DNA of 64,000 nucleotides from Monosporascus cannonballus (Eukaryota; Ascomycota; Sordariomycetes; Xylariales), in assembly GCA_004154925.1 (NCBI GenBank), contig QJNS01000041.1, positions 170,237 to 234,236 on the forward strand. Direction: 5' to 3'. The position numbers and the translations under genes are program-made. Under the pieces are notes generated by a model, which did no database searches, was not told the origin of the DNA, and was given only the letters and a program-made list of their open reading frames with translations. Positions 1 to 11,671 of the stretch are shown here, in pieces. Within the stretch, counting starts at the first letter, position 1. The number at the start of each line of letters is the position of its first letter.

Positions 1-1428
1 GCTGAGCCGGCAGTCGCAGCCCGCAGTGAAGAGGAAGCTATTCGACACGGAGCTGCGGAATCGGAAACTGCCTGCCCAGAGCCAGGATGATTCTTTCAGA
101 CGACCAAAGAGGATCACCGATGTCCTCGTACGCGCCCGGGATATGGGCAAGAAGATCTGGCCGCTGGACAAGCTGCAACGGATGCTGCCATTGCTTCTCG
201 AGACAGACCCCTATGTCAGTGCTGCCATCGCCTATGGCCCCCGCGGCGCCGCGGCCCAGTCGTACGAGTCCCGAGAGACTCAGGATCGTAACCTATTGCG
301 GCTGTTGCATAACGAGCGCGTCAATGGGCCCTCCGATCGGGATCCTACCGTGGTTGCTCGGGAATTGCACTATTTCAAAGGCCCATACATCTACGTCTAC
401 GACATGGAGGAGAAGCAAAAACCGATTATGGTCAGAGAGTATGAGAAGGTCGCCGACAAGTCTGAGGGCGCCTGGCCGCAGTTCCGCACTGCTGCTATGG
501 GGCGGTGCCCCTTCGTCGAGGACTGCGAAGTCAGGGAGTCAAGGCCTCGCCCCAAGCCGAAACCGCAGGTCAGGAAACCTGCCGTCGACCCCAAGCCAGC
601 TTCTCAACAGCCTGAGGGCTCCCGCCTGAAGCCCGTTACGGGTAAGCGAACACTGAGTGAGATGGAGAACACCCATAGCCGCAACTCGAGTGTCGCCTCC
701 ACGGAATTCATGAACCCTCCAAAGCCGGTCAACGGCAAGATCGACTTCTCCGCTAACGCTTTCACCGGTCGTCCGGCAACCGGCCGTATGCTGGGTGGTG
801 AACCCGTTGCGTCGGGTGTGCAGCCTTCTACTGTGACGTCAGCTATCCGATCTCAAATGATCTCATCTACCGCTGCTACGCCAGGTCTCATCACTGGCTT
901 AAGCAAAGAGGTCCATGGACTCCAGCGTCAGGTTTTGAAGCGGAACACATCCACTACATCTCAGGACCATAGCTCTAGGCGCAATGTGGAGACGAGTCTG
1001 CGGGATGATGCTTCGGTCAAGCGATCGTTCACCCTTGGCCGCACATCTAGCCGCAAGCTCGACGTGGTCGACGAAAACGGCACGAGTAAGGGCGATGCGG
1101 AGTCGAAGCCGGTCTCGCAAACGGGGAAGCGGGCCGATCGGAAGGCCAAGAAAAAGGACCTGAAACCTGGGTATTGCGAAAACTGTCAAGAGAAGTATGA
1201 CGACTTCGATGAGGTGAGTCAAACACTACGTCTATTCCCAATATGTATCTTTTGGGCTAACAAGAGACGTAGCATATCGATAGCAAAAAGCATCGTAGGT
1301 TTGCAGATGACCCTGAAAACTGGGTAGAGTTGGACGAGCTACTCGCCCAGCTGGAACGCGTGTCGAAGCGCAAGCCTTATCACTTCCGAGCCCCAACACC
1401 GACAACCATATACGGCGAGGGGTACTGA
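1..1428 (+). CDS. DBF4: Dbf4/Dfp1-type regulatory subunit of Cdc7 kinase, 5'-partial
   Basis: The frame is open from base 2, so the gene begins upstream of the window. Exon 1 runs to 1213, an intron with GTGAGT donor and GTAG acceptor spans 1214-1272 (59 nt), and exon 2 ends at TGA 1426-1428. Two family hallmarks are visible. Motif M appears as a block containing YFKGPYIYVYD and ending WPQFRTAAMGRCPF. The C-terminal Dbf4-type zinc finger (motif C) starts as GYCENC in exon 1 and is completed only across the intron by HIDSKKH. A long basic, Ser/Pro-rich linker separates them. Dbf4 binds and activates Cdc7, which phosphorylates the MCM helicase to fire replication origins in the nucleus; the Aspergillus nidulans counterpart is nimO. 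The N-terminal BRCT-like motif N lies outside the window. The splice is strongly supported because it restores the zinc-finger histidines and an acidic tail. Family assignment is confident. Confidence 0.93.
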
Positions 1429-3294
1429 GTATCATCTTCATCCATAGCCATTATAACAAGTCACACTTATGGCATCCCGATTCGAATTCTTCCGGCGTAT
1501 CGTCCTCGTTGCGCCGAGACCTTCACAGTTGAAATAAAACCCACGGCCTCTTTCGTTCTCAATCCTTCCCACGACATTCGCAGTCCGACGATACCCCTTT
1601 TTCAAGACTTTCTTTCGGACGTTTGGACCATACTTCCCCGTTTCACTCTAACTCAGCGGCCTAACACAGCATCGGCATTTTAAAAATTTCACCTGCATGA
1701 CACGGCGTCCTGAAAGTTATTCCCCTTTTTCCACAACATTTTACACGATCTGTCGCATACGGGTTCAATGCATGCATCAGTGGCGATGGTGGCTCATTAT
1801 TTTGTTCTGTTTTTAAGATCTCCCTCCGGTGTGGCCTGTCTGGCTGCGGACGGGTTCCTTGGTCTGCTTTCCCTCGCCTGGAGGTGAGCCGAGGCACTAA
1901 TGGGCAGTGGTAGCATTCGGTCGGTTTGCTTGTAGCGGCCAAATCCGTCGCTCGAGACAGCATCAGCATCTCCTGAAGGATTAATGAAGCGAAAGCCTTG
2001 TAGATATACGGTTGGTGTGTCGGCGTTTGTGTGCATATGTAATCTGTATCCTACACGACCGGAAATTGACTTGCAGATATCGAGACCATTAACCCCTTTC
2101 TATTAGACGACTTCATGTGATTCATGCGGATCAGCTAATGTCAGCGTTGGGTGTAATAAGGACGTTCCGCGCCCGCCTCTTGCATTCCTCCCAAACAACG
2201 ACCTTGACGGATCGACGTTATATAGGTTCTGTCATTCTTGCAGTGTTTAAAACCTTTATCTTAAGCTAGACTCTGAGGCATTAAGGATCTGCTAGTGCCA
2301 CATACACGAGGAATGGACACCTCGCAAACTAACTTGGTGACCGGCTCCATGGTTTGTTAGTAAGTTACGATCGGGACTGGTTGGTGGTGGTCGCCAAGTT
2401 ATACGAAAGCGAGACAAACGGAAAGCGAGGTCACATATGCGTTTACATTTTCATCCGACGGTGCCTAGCTGTCCCATCCCTGTGTTGCAGCAACAACGCG
2501 CCTGCCAGCTCTCCTCGGGAGGGGTGAAGACTTCCACGACAGCCGTGTGAGTTTCGCGGTCGATATGCTAAAATGACTCTCAACTTCCCTAAACACCGAG
2601 GGGCGTAGAGCGCAAACTCGCAAGACCAGACCAGAACCGGCCGTCTAGATGGAATCGTCTACATCCGCAGCCATCCATGGGAGCATCTCCTTGCTCACAC
2701 TACTCTGGTGACACAGCGGGTACAAGTCCGGCGATGCCACTGCGGTGGGGAAAGAGAAACACGACTTCCTACAGAGGGGATGCCGTCGGTGTTCTCTAGT
2801 AAACTTCTGCGGACATGCTGCAAGGATGAGTGTGGTATCCGAGCGTATGCTGCTTCGGTGTGATGTACCGACCGTTCGCAGACGTGCTAGATGACATTAT
2901 CGGACTAGACCGGGACCGGAATTCAGAGAACTACTGAAGAAGAGAGGTTCAAAATGAAATGTATCTCTCTGGGGACAGAAATAGGGATTGGTACATAGGC
3001 GCAAGTGCTGGGGATGGATGCTCGACGTTTGAAGTAGACGTCACAATCCAGTCACTGAGTATCATGTAAGTGAGGCTCGGGGCACCGCGCCACATTTAGG
3101 CACTTCCCCACAAGGGTCCGGAGCCGCACAGGTGTGGATCACTCCTGGGCGTGCAACTTCATTAGCTTGAGCCGCGTTTGCAAATCACCTGGCCCCGTCT
3201 TCCGCCAACGGTCAACTTTCCAGTCCAGCATTTTACACGCCCCAACAGCCACCGAGGATTCTCTCTCTCTCTCTCTACATACAGGCTGAGCAAA
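1429..3294. other. intergenic region between DBF4 and ATG12
   Basis: No convincing coding exon on either strand. Open frames at 1661-2036 have no recognisable motif. A CT dinucleotide run at 3261-3276, 19 bp upstream of the ATG12 start, is typical of fungal promoters and leaders and probably belongs to ATG12. Confidence 0.6.
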
Positions 3295-3864
3295 ATGGAG
3301 TACCCGGATGTGCCCGAGCGATCGCCGTCGCCGTCGCCGTCGCCATCGCCCACCGCGTCGCCGACGATCCCGGACCGGCCGGCGTCGCCAGAGCTCCCGC
3401 TGACGATGACGGCGTCGGCGGTGCTGACGTCGCTGCCGCGGGACGCGAGTTCGGCGCTGGCGAGCGCAGCGGGGGAGTACTTCGACTCCCCGGGGCAGGA
3501 CAGCAAGGTGGTGGTGCGCTTCAAGGCGGTGGGGGCGGCGCCGCAGCTCCGGCGCGAGGTGCGCAAGATCAGCGCGGCGCAGAGGTTCGAGGCCGTCGTC
3601 GCGCATCTGCGCAAGGCGCTGCGGCTGGGCGACGCCGACGGCCTGTTCCTCTACATCAACAGCGCCTTCGCGCCCGCGCTCGACGAGGTCGTCGGGAACC
3701 TGCATCGGGTGCGTTGACCCCCGACCCCGCGAGATCTACGAAGGTCGCCGCGTCTGTTCTATCCGCCCGCGGGCCTGCTAACGATTGCTTTTCGTGGACA
3801 GTGTTTCAAAGACTCGAATGATCAGTTGATCGTCGTCTATTCAATCACCCCCGCGTTTGGGTGA
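3295..3864 (+). CDS. ATG12: Ubiquitin-like autophagy protein Atg12
   Basis: Exon 1 is 3295-3708, the intron 3709-3801 (93 nt, phase 0, GTGCGT...ACAG) and exon 2 3802-3864, giving 158 residues. The N-terminal ~50 residues are a low-complexity Ser-Pro repeat, as in many fungal Atg12 proteins. The ubiquitin fold follows, with KVVVRFKAVGAAP at about residue 64 and LFLYINSAFAPALDEVVGNL near the end of exon 1. Exon 2 supplies the strand QLIVVYSITPAFG and ends in the essential C-terminal glycine, which is joined to a lysine of Atg5 by the Atg7/Atg10 cascade. The Atg12-Atg5 conjugate with Atg16 acts as the E3 for Atg8 lipidation on the phagophore. The ATG at 3295 is chosen because upstream in-frame sequence runs through the CT tract and looks non-coding. 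The gene is convergent with panB, with 169 bp between stops. Confidence 0.95.
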
Positions 3865-4033
3865 GGGCCTCTAATATGGCTACCTCTGAAATGCACAACG
3901 TGATATCTACGAACGCCCGACAGTTACTGGCGCCAAAACAAATGTATTATGATGTCCTTCAACAACATCGAACAAAAATTCCATTAACCAGCGAATCCCG
4001 GGGCCCCGGCCTGGCCCTAGGGCTGCCTAGTTC

Positions 4034-5161
4034 TTACTTCTCCTCGGTCGCCTTGGCAAAAGCCTCGAGCTCAGCTTCGGACATCGGATATGTATGCTCC
4101 GGCGCAGGGTACTGGCGCCCCTTCACCTCGTCTCGGTAGGATTCGATCGCACGGTAGCTTTCCACCCAGACATCTCCGTACTTCTTGACAAACTTAGGGA
4201 GGAAGCGACCTGGAGGGAAGTAGCCCGACATGTCGACTTGGACGAGAACCTGACCAGAGCAACCGTTCCCGGAGCCGATGCCGATCGTCGGTATGGAGAG
4301 CTTCCGGGTGATGATGCTGGCTACCTCGGCCGGTACAGCCTCGATGACTGCGGCGAAGCTTCCGGCTTCCTGCACCGCCAGCGCATCCTCAAGAACCGTC
4401 AGGGCGCCGGCCGACGTCTTCCCCTGGACCCTGAAGCCGCCGAGAGCGTTTTGTCGTTGAGGTGTCAGACCTATATGAGCTAGGACGGGAATACCCGCCT
4501 GGGTAATCTTCTTGATCGTCGGGGCCATCTCCTTGCCGCCCTCGAGCTTAACACCCTGGATACGGCCTTCCTTGATGAACCTGATGGCGGTCTGGAGCGC
4601 CTGCTCAGGCGATACTTCGTAGGATCCCATAGGAAGATCCCCTATCTAATTCAGGTCATGTGTTAGTAAGGCTTAGTGACGAGCGGTGTTGTCTATGCGC
4701 GGCCCCCTTACCGTGAATGCTGCCTTCGTAGCACGAGCGACCGACCGGCAGTGCATCAACATCTCGTCGACCAGAACCTCGCTCGTGTCTTCCATGCCGA
4801 GGGCGACCATGGCCAGGCTATCACCGACGAGCACCATGTCCATTCCGGCAGCGTCGGCGACGTGCGCGCTCGGGAAGTCGTGCGCCGTGATCATGGTGAT
4901 GGGCTCGCCCTTTTTGTACATCGTCCGTAGCGTATTCATGGTCACCTTCTTCCTCGCGGGATCCGAAGACGTGCCCAGTGGGGAATGTGAGCTCCATCGC
5001 TGCTGCAGAGCCGACGCCAGGGGCTTTGCGGCGGTTAAGGGGGAATAATACCACCGGACGTCCCGACATAGTGATCGAGCACATGACCTGAGCATGGATG
5101 TCGGCGACATAGCTGATGATGTATGTGCAAATGCGAAAAGAGCAAAGTGTAGTGAGTGCAC
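4034..5161 (-). CDS. panB: 3-methyl-2-oxobutanoate (ketopantoate) hydroxymethyltransferase
   Basis: Exon 1 is 4712-5161, the intron 4646-4711 (66 nt, GTAAGG donor, TTAG acceptor, TACTAAC-like branch site) and exon 2 4034-4645; splicing yields IGDLPMGSYE in register. The product, up to 353 aa, transfers a hydroxymethyl group from 5,10-methylene-tetrahydrofolate to 2-oxoisovalerate, the first committed step of pantothenate and CoA synthesis. Family motifs are present in order: ITMITAHDFPSA, DMVLVGDSLAM (the aspartate that binds the metal), VKLEGG, GLTPQRQNALGGF, AAVIEAVPAEV (catalytic Glu) and PTIGIGSG. The first ~60 residues are rich in Arg, Ser and Ala without acidic residues until later, consistent with a mitochondrial presequence. 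The start is uncertain: Met18 (5110) or Met23 would give a more conventional presequence than the first Met at 5161. Confidence 0.93.
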
Positions 5162-6239
5162 AGATATGTTGCAATTAATAATTAATCAGACTAGGTTTTG
5201 ATATGAAATAGGAGAAACCAACTGGAGCCATAATTTTTTGGGCGCGGACGCGACGCCCGTTTTTATGCTCCGGTCATGATGGTTTTTGCTGCGTACAATT
5301 GAGTCTCACCTACCAGATTGTTGGTGTTTTTGCTGGAATGCACATAAGCCGCAAGGGGTTGGTGCCTAGGACGGACTAGCGCGCCACTTTTTAAGCTCAA
5401 CAGCTTTTCCGGAATGAGGGTTTAATGGAGTTCCGAGGTCCATCGGGTAAACGGCGGGGCACTCTGCAGTTTGACCTTACCCCTTTTTGCGATGCCGGAT
5501 TTACAACACTACCCCTATTTCCACGCCTTGTTAAAACCTTGACGATACCGCATCTGGGGTGGCCTCTTGACATATCGCGTAATCGTATTCATTTTTCGTA
5601 TGAGACTGCCATTCATTATGCCCAAGCCTTGATATTTTTCTCCGTGACAACGCATTTTGCCGCCCCCTATTCTAGGTCTTAGGATAGCGAGCTAGCCATT
5701 GTGGATTGACACATAAACGCATCATCGGCCGTAAGGTTCTGATCCAACTGCTGGCATACCCCATGCGCTTACCAATGTGACAGAGCCGTGCAGAAGATGG
5801 CAGGCTCAGATAATGGGCAATATACACCTTACGTACCGTGACGCCATAATTATCAAGCTTAAACCGGACATACTGGTTGTGAAAACAGACAGATCAGATA
5901 CACTATTGCCGAATTTTCATGCCGGGAGCAATGGTGTTCGTCGCTCCACACATTGAGACCTGCATAATCTGCTTGATCCCCTGTCAATCTCCTTTGTTCT
6001 TGAAAGCGCCTGGTTCACAAAATGCGCGGTCCTTCAGCAGGTTAGTAGCTCTCCATATGGCATAGCAGTGTTCTCTGTGGCCCAAATTCACGTATCAATG
6101 CTGTGTATGATATCGCTGTTTATAAGCGAGTCCTAGTCCGCCCATGAACTTGCGGGCTTGCTTTCGTTTCTCTCATAACTTTCCACCCTATCTCAAACCA
6201 CTGCAGTGGAGCATCCGCTAAGTACTCCAACCTACCACC
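5162..6239. other. intergenic region upstream of panB
   Basis: Shared upstream region of panB (minus) and the small membrane-protein candidate (plus). An open frame at 5425-5682 has no family features and no clear start context. Nothing else is supported. Confidence 0.5.
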
Positions 6240-6633
6240 ATGATTTATTTTGTAAAGCGTCTGCTTGGATACACCAACCGCCTAGAAGATGTCCATCCAG
6301 GTCAGCTAGTCGCCTTCATTCGCAGAAACGGTCATCCTGCCGGCTGTGGTACATGCTACGCATGTCGGCAGAGAAAGGAACGCGCCCTCCAGATTGCCGG
6401 TCACAGGAGAGATTACTTTGGCAACCCACCAGAGCCGCGTAGCTGGTGCTATGCCATCTCAACTACGATGGTTGCGATAGTGGCACTAGTGCTCCTACTC
6501 GTTCTGGCCTTTATGATCCGGCAGACCTGGCAAAAACTTTTTCTAATGTGAGTACGGTATTTGCAAAGGCACTTGGGTCGTATCCACTGAAATTGTACCA
6601 CCTTAATATAGTGTCCACGAGCATGAGATCTGA
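6240..6633 (+). CDS. Small single-pass membrane protein candidate, unknown
   Basis: I do not recognise this protein. The ATG at 6240 has a strong fungal start context (CTACCACC before it). The frame encodes 103 residues if unspliced, stopping at 6551. A consensus donor GTGAGT at 6548 overlaps that stop, and an acceptor ATAG ends at 6611. Removing 6548-6611 continues the frame for a few residues to TGA 6631-6633, giving 109 aa. Visible features are a basic N-terminal half, a Cys cluster GCGTCYACRQRK at about residues 35-46, and a strongly hydrophobic helix (STTMVAIVALVLLLVLAFMI, about residues 74-93) followed by a short basic tail. This suggests a tail-anchored or single-pass membrane protein. 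Whether it is expressed cannot be told from sequence; nearby DNA is gene-poor and partly decayed. Confidence 0.4.
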
Positions 6634-7976
6634 ACATATCAATATTGTCATAGTTACCCCCACGTGCATTAGTGGGCAAAATGTTCATCAACAGCTGATT
6701 ACGGGAATTTCGCATTGGCGGAGGGGGGTGGGGGTGTTATTATGGACTCGAAGTTGAAAACAATCACTCAAAAACCTCATTGAATCTATTGTTAGGAGCT
6801 TGTCGTCGAGTCTTCCCTGTAATCTTCTCCAGGTACCTTCGTGCAAGTGAATGCTGCTTGTTAACAGCAAAGCTCAAGTTCGGTGACACAGATTGTTTAG
6901 TCGGTATTCAAAACGAAGACTACTCGTCCTTGGAACCCGTCATTTTAATCATATTAACAATATACCTAGCAAAAGGTCGGCAGTCCATACATGGGATGAA
7001 TTACCGTATGGAAAATACTCCCTGAAACCCTACCACCACCAACCGTAGTCCAGTTCGAACTCTTACGAATAGGGGACCTTCCTTTGGCATACAGTGCCTC
7101 CCAAGAAAACAGTTGGTGAAGCTTGGAAGGAAAGGAAGGAACTGCCCCTTGATAATAGCTCCTCACCGCCAGGTATATGACAAGACTGTTGTGTTCATTA
7201 GCGGACAGTCCACTTCCCACAAAAGGATTTTCTCTTCTTCTTTTCCTCCATTCTTTTACACTCGGAATATACTACATGTGCTATTGAAGAGACCTACATC
7301 GCTAATTGCCAAAGCCATCCCGATACAGATATCATTTCAAGCTTGCTACGCCATAACGATGTCATGCGTTACTCGATGATTAAATACACCTTGATTACCA
7401 TATCTACGGGCTTTACGCAGTGATAGCAAATTTATCCATGATTTAAAAAGTGCTGGGCGGACAATAGACCGAAGATTGGCCCGTATGTCACTTTTCGTCA
7501 GTATTGACTAATCGTGTATTGCACCAGTCCCTTGAACCGCAAGGTATTAATTAGGCTTAATAACCCACTGGAACCAAGTACATAATTTCAGATCCGTCCC
7601 AATCTTTGCTAGTTCCGTATATTCACTACTTAATAGTTCTGAGACTGTGGTGCTCGACTCAACGAGATGAATCAGCTGTCTTAATCATTCTATGAACAGG
7701 ATTTTACAGGTTTCTAAAGCGGTTGAAGCAAACAAGTAGGCCAACATGAGGTGAATTTGCAGTCTCTTCCTACTATAAATTTGCCCTGTTGGCTTCCAAA
7801 TGTGAGAGGTTCTCTTTGGGTATCACTCCCAGTTTTTAGTGATATCCCAAAATTTCAGTACCGTTGCTAATCTTCAGTAACAATCTCTATCCCGAGGATT
7901 GCACTTCATATTCAGCATTGTGGTCGGGTACACCTAATAGCTACTTGTCTTAGCTGGTACGAACTGGCCCGCGAAT
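6634..7976. other. gene-poor region, no supported gene
   Basis: Several short open frames on both strands (for example 6780-7025 and 7113-7379) overlap one another and show no motif, start context or splice logic. A G-rich tract lies at 6720-6735. I see no gene here; the 3' end may hold an upstream exon of the following pseudogene. Confidence 0.5.
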
Positions 7977-8775
7977 ATGGATGCCTTTGAACCTGCCGCC
8001 TCTGAACCTGCCGCCTTCGGCTTGATGTATGCTCTTATGGAAGAGTTCGACGAGATTCAGCTTGGAGCTTAGGGTGGCCAGCTTCAAATTATTCCCGGCA
8101 ATGCCATTTACTGGGGCAGTACCGGACCACACTGGATCACACTTCTGATCTATTGGCAGCCAACTTCGAGAGAAGATAGTCGCACACTCCGCCTTACAAC
8201 AGATGGTGTTAATAAAGCAGGAAAGAAAGTCCGACTTCGGCACCCCGAGCTTGAAGACATCGCCAGGAATCACTTCGATTCTTGGGCGCTCATCGAAGAC
8301 GGTTTAGCTGTCAAATTTACGGACCTGCTTCCAGACGATAAGCTGTACAATTGCAAGGTAAGCGACACCCTTATTCTCCGCGCAGGCCTCGACACATGAT
8401 TCATACGGAAGACAGCTTCTCAGAGGAGGCGTTTGGCGAAAAGGCTCCTTTGCTGGAGTCTCAGACGAACTCACCCAGCGGGAGAAAGACGAGGAGAAGA
8501 GGGTCTGGCCGCTTGTTCAACCCGTTGAGGTTTCGACCGCGAACGAAATGGGTTGACTACGAATTTTCCGCTACGGTGGACAACCGAAATTGGCCGGTAA
8601 GATTGGCCTTCGTCAGGCGTACCACCGGCGCAACTGGAATCTATGGTCTCGCGAATATGATGTTCGGGAAGTTGGGGTACTCCTTTTTTTGTATCACCTT
8701 ACACGATTTGGGGTCTGGGTGTTTGAGATTGGGGCGTCGGAGATCGCGGGCGAAGACTGGACTCTGAGGTGGTAA
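7977..8775 (+). pseudogene. Decayed two-exon gene with two in-frame stops, unknown family
   Basis: One reading frame runs from ATG 7977 through a protein-like exon to 8357, interrupted only by TAG at 8070-8072. A consensus intron (GTAAGC...ACAG, 8358-8415, 58 nt) keeps the frame into a second exon that continues to TAA 8773-8775, interrupted only by TGA at 8554-8556. The encoded stretches look genuinely coding: HFDSWALIEDGLAVKFTDLL before the intron, and SDELTQREKDEEKRVW and RRNWNLWSREYDVREVGVLL after it. Both stops can be explained by single C-to-T changes (CAG to TAG, CGA to TGA). A tandem 15-bp duplication (GAACCTGCCGCC units) lies near 7990-8020. Upstream, another frame reads WYELAREYGCL at about 7955-7987, suggesting a frameshift at the duplication and a missing 5' exon. 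I do not recognise the family. Confidence 0.5.
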
Positions 8776-9074
8776 TCTGTTTGATGGTAGAGCGTTCTGT
8801 ACCATGCTGCATGAATGCAACTGGTGACGCGGTTCAGCCATTATAGGTGCCATATCCGCTGTCGATTCACCGTTAGGGAGGCTCTGCTAAGACTATCTTA
8901 TCCCAGTTATTCTTCTCTTCGCCAACGATTAGTTTGCTTCAGCCGGAGTAATGCTGTGACATCGTGAAAGACAAGGGAAATATATTGGCACATAAGTTTA
9001 CAGACAGGGGAGTCGCGTGACTTTGCCGGCCTCTAAGAAAGTATCCCGAACGACGCATGCGTCGAGAGGTATTT

Positions 9075-9319
9075 ATGAAAAGCAAGGTAGCACAGGGAGG
9101 AGTAGAGCCCACCAACTATGAAGTAAGTGAAAGCACCTAAATAAAGCAGTAATACGTGTCATATAGGTGGAGAAGGTAGAGCAGTGCTGTCAGGCAGGCT
9201 TGAAACTCCCTGGTGCTCACGATGACATGTGCGCTTATGGCGTGAATGCCCCCGTCTCTCCCCCGAAGAATCCCAATGGCTTCGAAATATTGCGATGCCG
9301 GAGCTTGAAGTATCACTAG
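9075..9319 (+). CDS. Possible small two-exon protein, unknown
   Basis: A 66-residue frame is formed by exon 1 (9075-9122) and exon 2 (9167-9319), separated by a 44-nt intron with perfect GTAAGT donor and ATAG acceptor. The split product reads MKSKVAQGGVEPTNYE then VEKVEQCCQAGLKLPGAHDD and continues to a stop at 9317. It contains four cysteines (a CC pair and two single Cys) and no signal peptide. The protein-like composition on both sides of the intron is the argument for it. Against it are the very short intron, a weak start context, and the possibility that it is the 3' remnant of a longer decayed gene. I do not recognise it. Confidence 0.3.
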
Positions 9320-9670
9320 GTGGGTCAACGTGCTATATGGACTTTCCGGCTTAAATATCTTTGTTTGAGTTCCGAATACTTGATCCGGTTCGGTTTAACA
9401 TGCACACTTCAAGGTTGTTATAGATCGTCGATCAAGGCTGACCAATGTGGCGCCAACATGGCGCATCCCCTGTGACGTCACCCCTCTGCAGATCACAACG
9501 TAACGCAAAGATGTTGGCCCTACATGGATTCAGTAGAAATTCAAACGGTTGATCTCAGTTAACCACCTTCTCAATAGCATCCACAATCATTGCCTGTGTC
9601 TCCCAACCACGACACCATATCAGATAGAACAACCAGCAAAGTTAAAAACCGACACAAAAATAACAACACC

Positions 9671-9940
9671 ATGCCCAGCAACTCCCAAGACAAGGGCGTC
9701 ACCGGTGCCGCCAAGTTCGTCACTAGCACCGTCGGCAACACAGTCGGCGGGATCGGGCGGACCGTGGGGAACGTCACCGGAGCCGCGGCCCGCGGCGTCG
9801 GGGACACGATCACGAGCGCCACCGGGTCGGCCGGCAAGCCCGTCGGGGACGCCATCGGCAGCGTCGGGACAGGCATCCAGGGCGGCGCCGACAGCGTTGC
9901 GAAGGGCGTGGAGAACGCCGGTCAGTGGAAGAGCTCATAG
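9671..9940 (+). CDS. Small glycine/alanine-rich protein, conserved-fungal-type hypothetical
   Basis: Intronless, 89 residues from the ATG at 9671, which has a good context (ACAACACC). A longer frame from 9590 is open, but its first 27 residues look like leader. The protein is a series of short amphipathic Gly/Ala/Val/Thr segments such as KFVTSTVGNTVGGIGRTVG, DTITSATGSAGKPVGDAIGS and GTGIQGGADSVAKGVENAG. This pattern resembles LEA-like or glycine-zipper small proteins that are frequent and uncharacterised in filamentous fungi. There are no cysteines, signal peptide or fixed transmembrane segment. The coding body is clearly GC-richer than its flanks. Function is unknown; a stress or desiccation role is only a guess from composition. 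Confidence 0.7.
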   Translation: MPSNSQDKGVTGAAKFVTSTVGNTVGGIGRTVGNVTGAAARGVGDTITSATGSAGKPVGDAIGSVGTGIQGGADSVAKGVENAGQWKSS

Positions 9941-11048
9941 TCCGGACGCTCTAATTATATAAGGCTGGGGGTGGCGGGCGAGACTGGAAGCGAGGGATTG
10001 GTTTCATGAGACTTGCTCTGTCTGATACTATTTGGGACTGCCTTGTGAGCGAGACGGGATTACGGCGCTGGATATGGCAGGGTCGATCGCTTAGATATGA
10101 ATGCTGGCGTCTGATACCGGCCTAGGGTTTTTATTCATCACAATTCTTAAGCGTCTTTTGTGACCCGTGTTGGACCGCGCTTTGTGAACTTGTATAATTA
10201 CACGTTGGATTGGAACAGAAGACGATATAGTGCCGAAATCATGCCATGTACATGCGAGAACCGCTACTACCACCGAATGGACTTTCTGCCATCTCGCTTA
10301 ATGTAGGGTGAGAAACAAGTTGTATATTCTAATCCAGGACGAATAACTAGATGCCCAGCAGCAACATGGCCATCATGGAGAGCCGTTAAATTGTTTGTTA
10401 TGAGGCATCCGGTTAAATCCCCGTGAGAGTCCCCCCTGACGAGGCAGTATACTAAGTATACGAGGTATATATACCGTTTATCTCATGTGAACAACATGAT
10501 TTTGAGCTGCTGGAGGGACCGGACTGCTGTTCCCCATCGGTCTCTTAGGGTTATGACCAAAATCAATTTCAATCCGCTCCTCTTTACTACGTTCAGTTAG
10601 ATCGGATTAGATATAGGCAACATTGTGTTTTCGGGGCAGTATAGGCTTCTACAGCGCCGGTAAATACGTAGCATACGGGTAAGTAAACTGGATGATGTGC
10701 AGGTCACGGCCAAGTGCAACACGCTGTTGCCAAGTCTCTTCGCGCACGTTTCCTGACACAGCCGACGCAGCATGCCCTAATAATAAGCTAATTCTAGGCC
10801 CGCGGAGAATAATCATATGCATTGCTTGTCATATAAGGGTTACCAACGATAGAGCATGGACCGCTGGTGGTTCCGGGTGTGCCTGGCGTGAGGCTCGATG
10901 CCTGTAGTAGCAGAACAAAAATAGCAATTCATTATTCGTGGCTGTGATGCTTGTCTTCTTTTCTTCCCTTCTTGAAGTTGCTGAGTCACACTCTTCTAGA
11001 CGAGCTTGCAGTCTTACCTGTCACGGTTGGTCATGCGTGCGAAGGTTA
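9941..11048. other. intergenic flank left of the large transposon
   Basis: No supported gene. A short frame at 10692-10907 has no features. Base composition is ordinary up to about 11050, where the transposon begins abruptly. Confidence 0.55.
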
Positions 11049-11056
11049 GATCCAGT

Positions 11057-11190
11057 TAGGGTTTGCAATGAGTACCCAATGGGTACCCACGGACTACCCA
11101 CGACCGTGGGTGGGTAACCGTGGATAATATTGGCATTTTTTCAAAAATATCCACGATTACCCACTAACGAACTAATCACCTACGGGTATC
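11057..11190 (+). repeat. Left terminal inverted repeat and subterminal motifs of the hAT element
   Basis: Begins TAGGGTTTGCA and continues with clustered TACCCA, ACCCAC and GTGGGT words in both orientations (11072-11120, and again near 11157). The counterpart at the right end is 45810-45967. Confidence 0.75.
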
Positions 11191-11498
11191 CATTAGATAA
11201 AAATTATAATAATATTAAAATATAACGAATTAAAATTTTTATTAATTTTAAAAATAAAAGTATTTTTAAATACGTATTAATTTACGTAATAATCGCTTTA
11301 CTTTATATATTAAGCAAAATTACTTACGAATTATTTAATTTGACAACATTATTTAATTTATTATATTTTATCAGTTGAACGAATATGTATTTAAAAAAAG
11401 TTATTTATAAATGTTTTAAAGATAATCGGAAAAACTTTCGAAATATATATTAATATTACCGCCAACTTTATTTTTCCTTTAGGAATCGAACAAAAAAC

Positions 11499-11671
11499 TG
11501 TGAGATAACGCAGCTCCCTATAGCCAAAAGAGCTAGAACAGGACTCCATATATCCTGGTAAGACGTCTCCAAATATCAAGAAAAGTAACTAGTTGCTGAT
11601 ATAGCCCAGAAGAGTTTGGAATTGCTGACCTTTTGATATTGTGGCTAGCGTTGCACTCTCGTTATCTCACA
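11499..11671 (+). repeat. 173-bp unit with 12-bp inverted ends, related to 30181-30300
   Basis: TGTGAGATAACG at 11499-11510 is repeated as its exact reverse complement at 11660-11671, a MITE-like arrangement. The right half (GTTTGGAATTGCTGA... TAGCG... CTC) matches 30229-30296 with a few C/T-type differences. It contains a tRNA A-box-like word TGTGGCTAGCG. It may instead be part of a larger repeat, because similarity seems to run a little beyond 11671. Confidence 0.4.

Noticed and set aside
87..629. 180-codon plus-strand frame overlapping DBF4
   Set aside because: Shadow frame of the DBF4 exon; Arg/Ser-rich with no motif.
4094..4483. Plus-strand frame opposite panB
   Set aside because: Antisense shadow of a clear panB exon.
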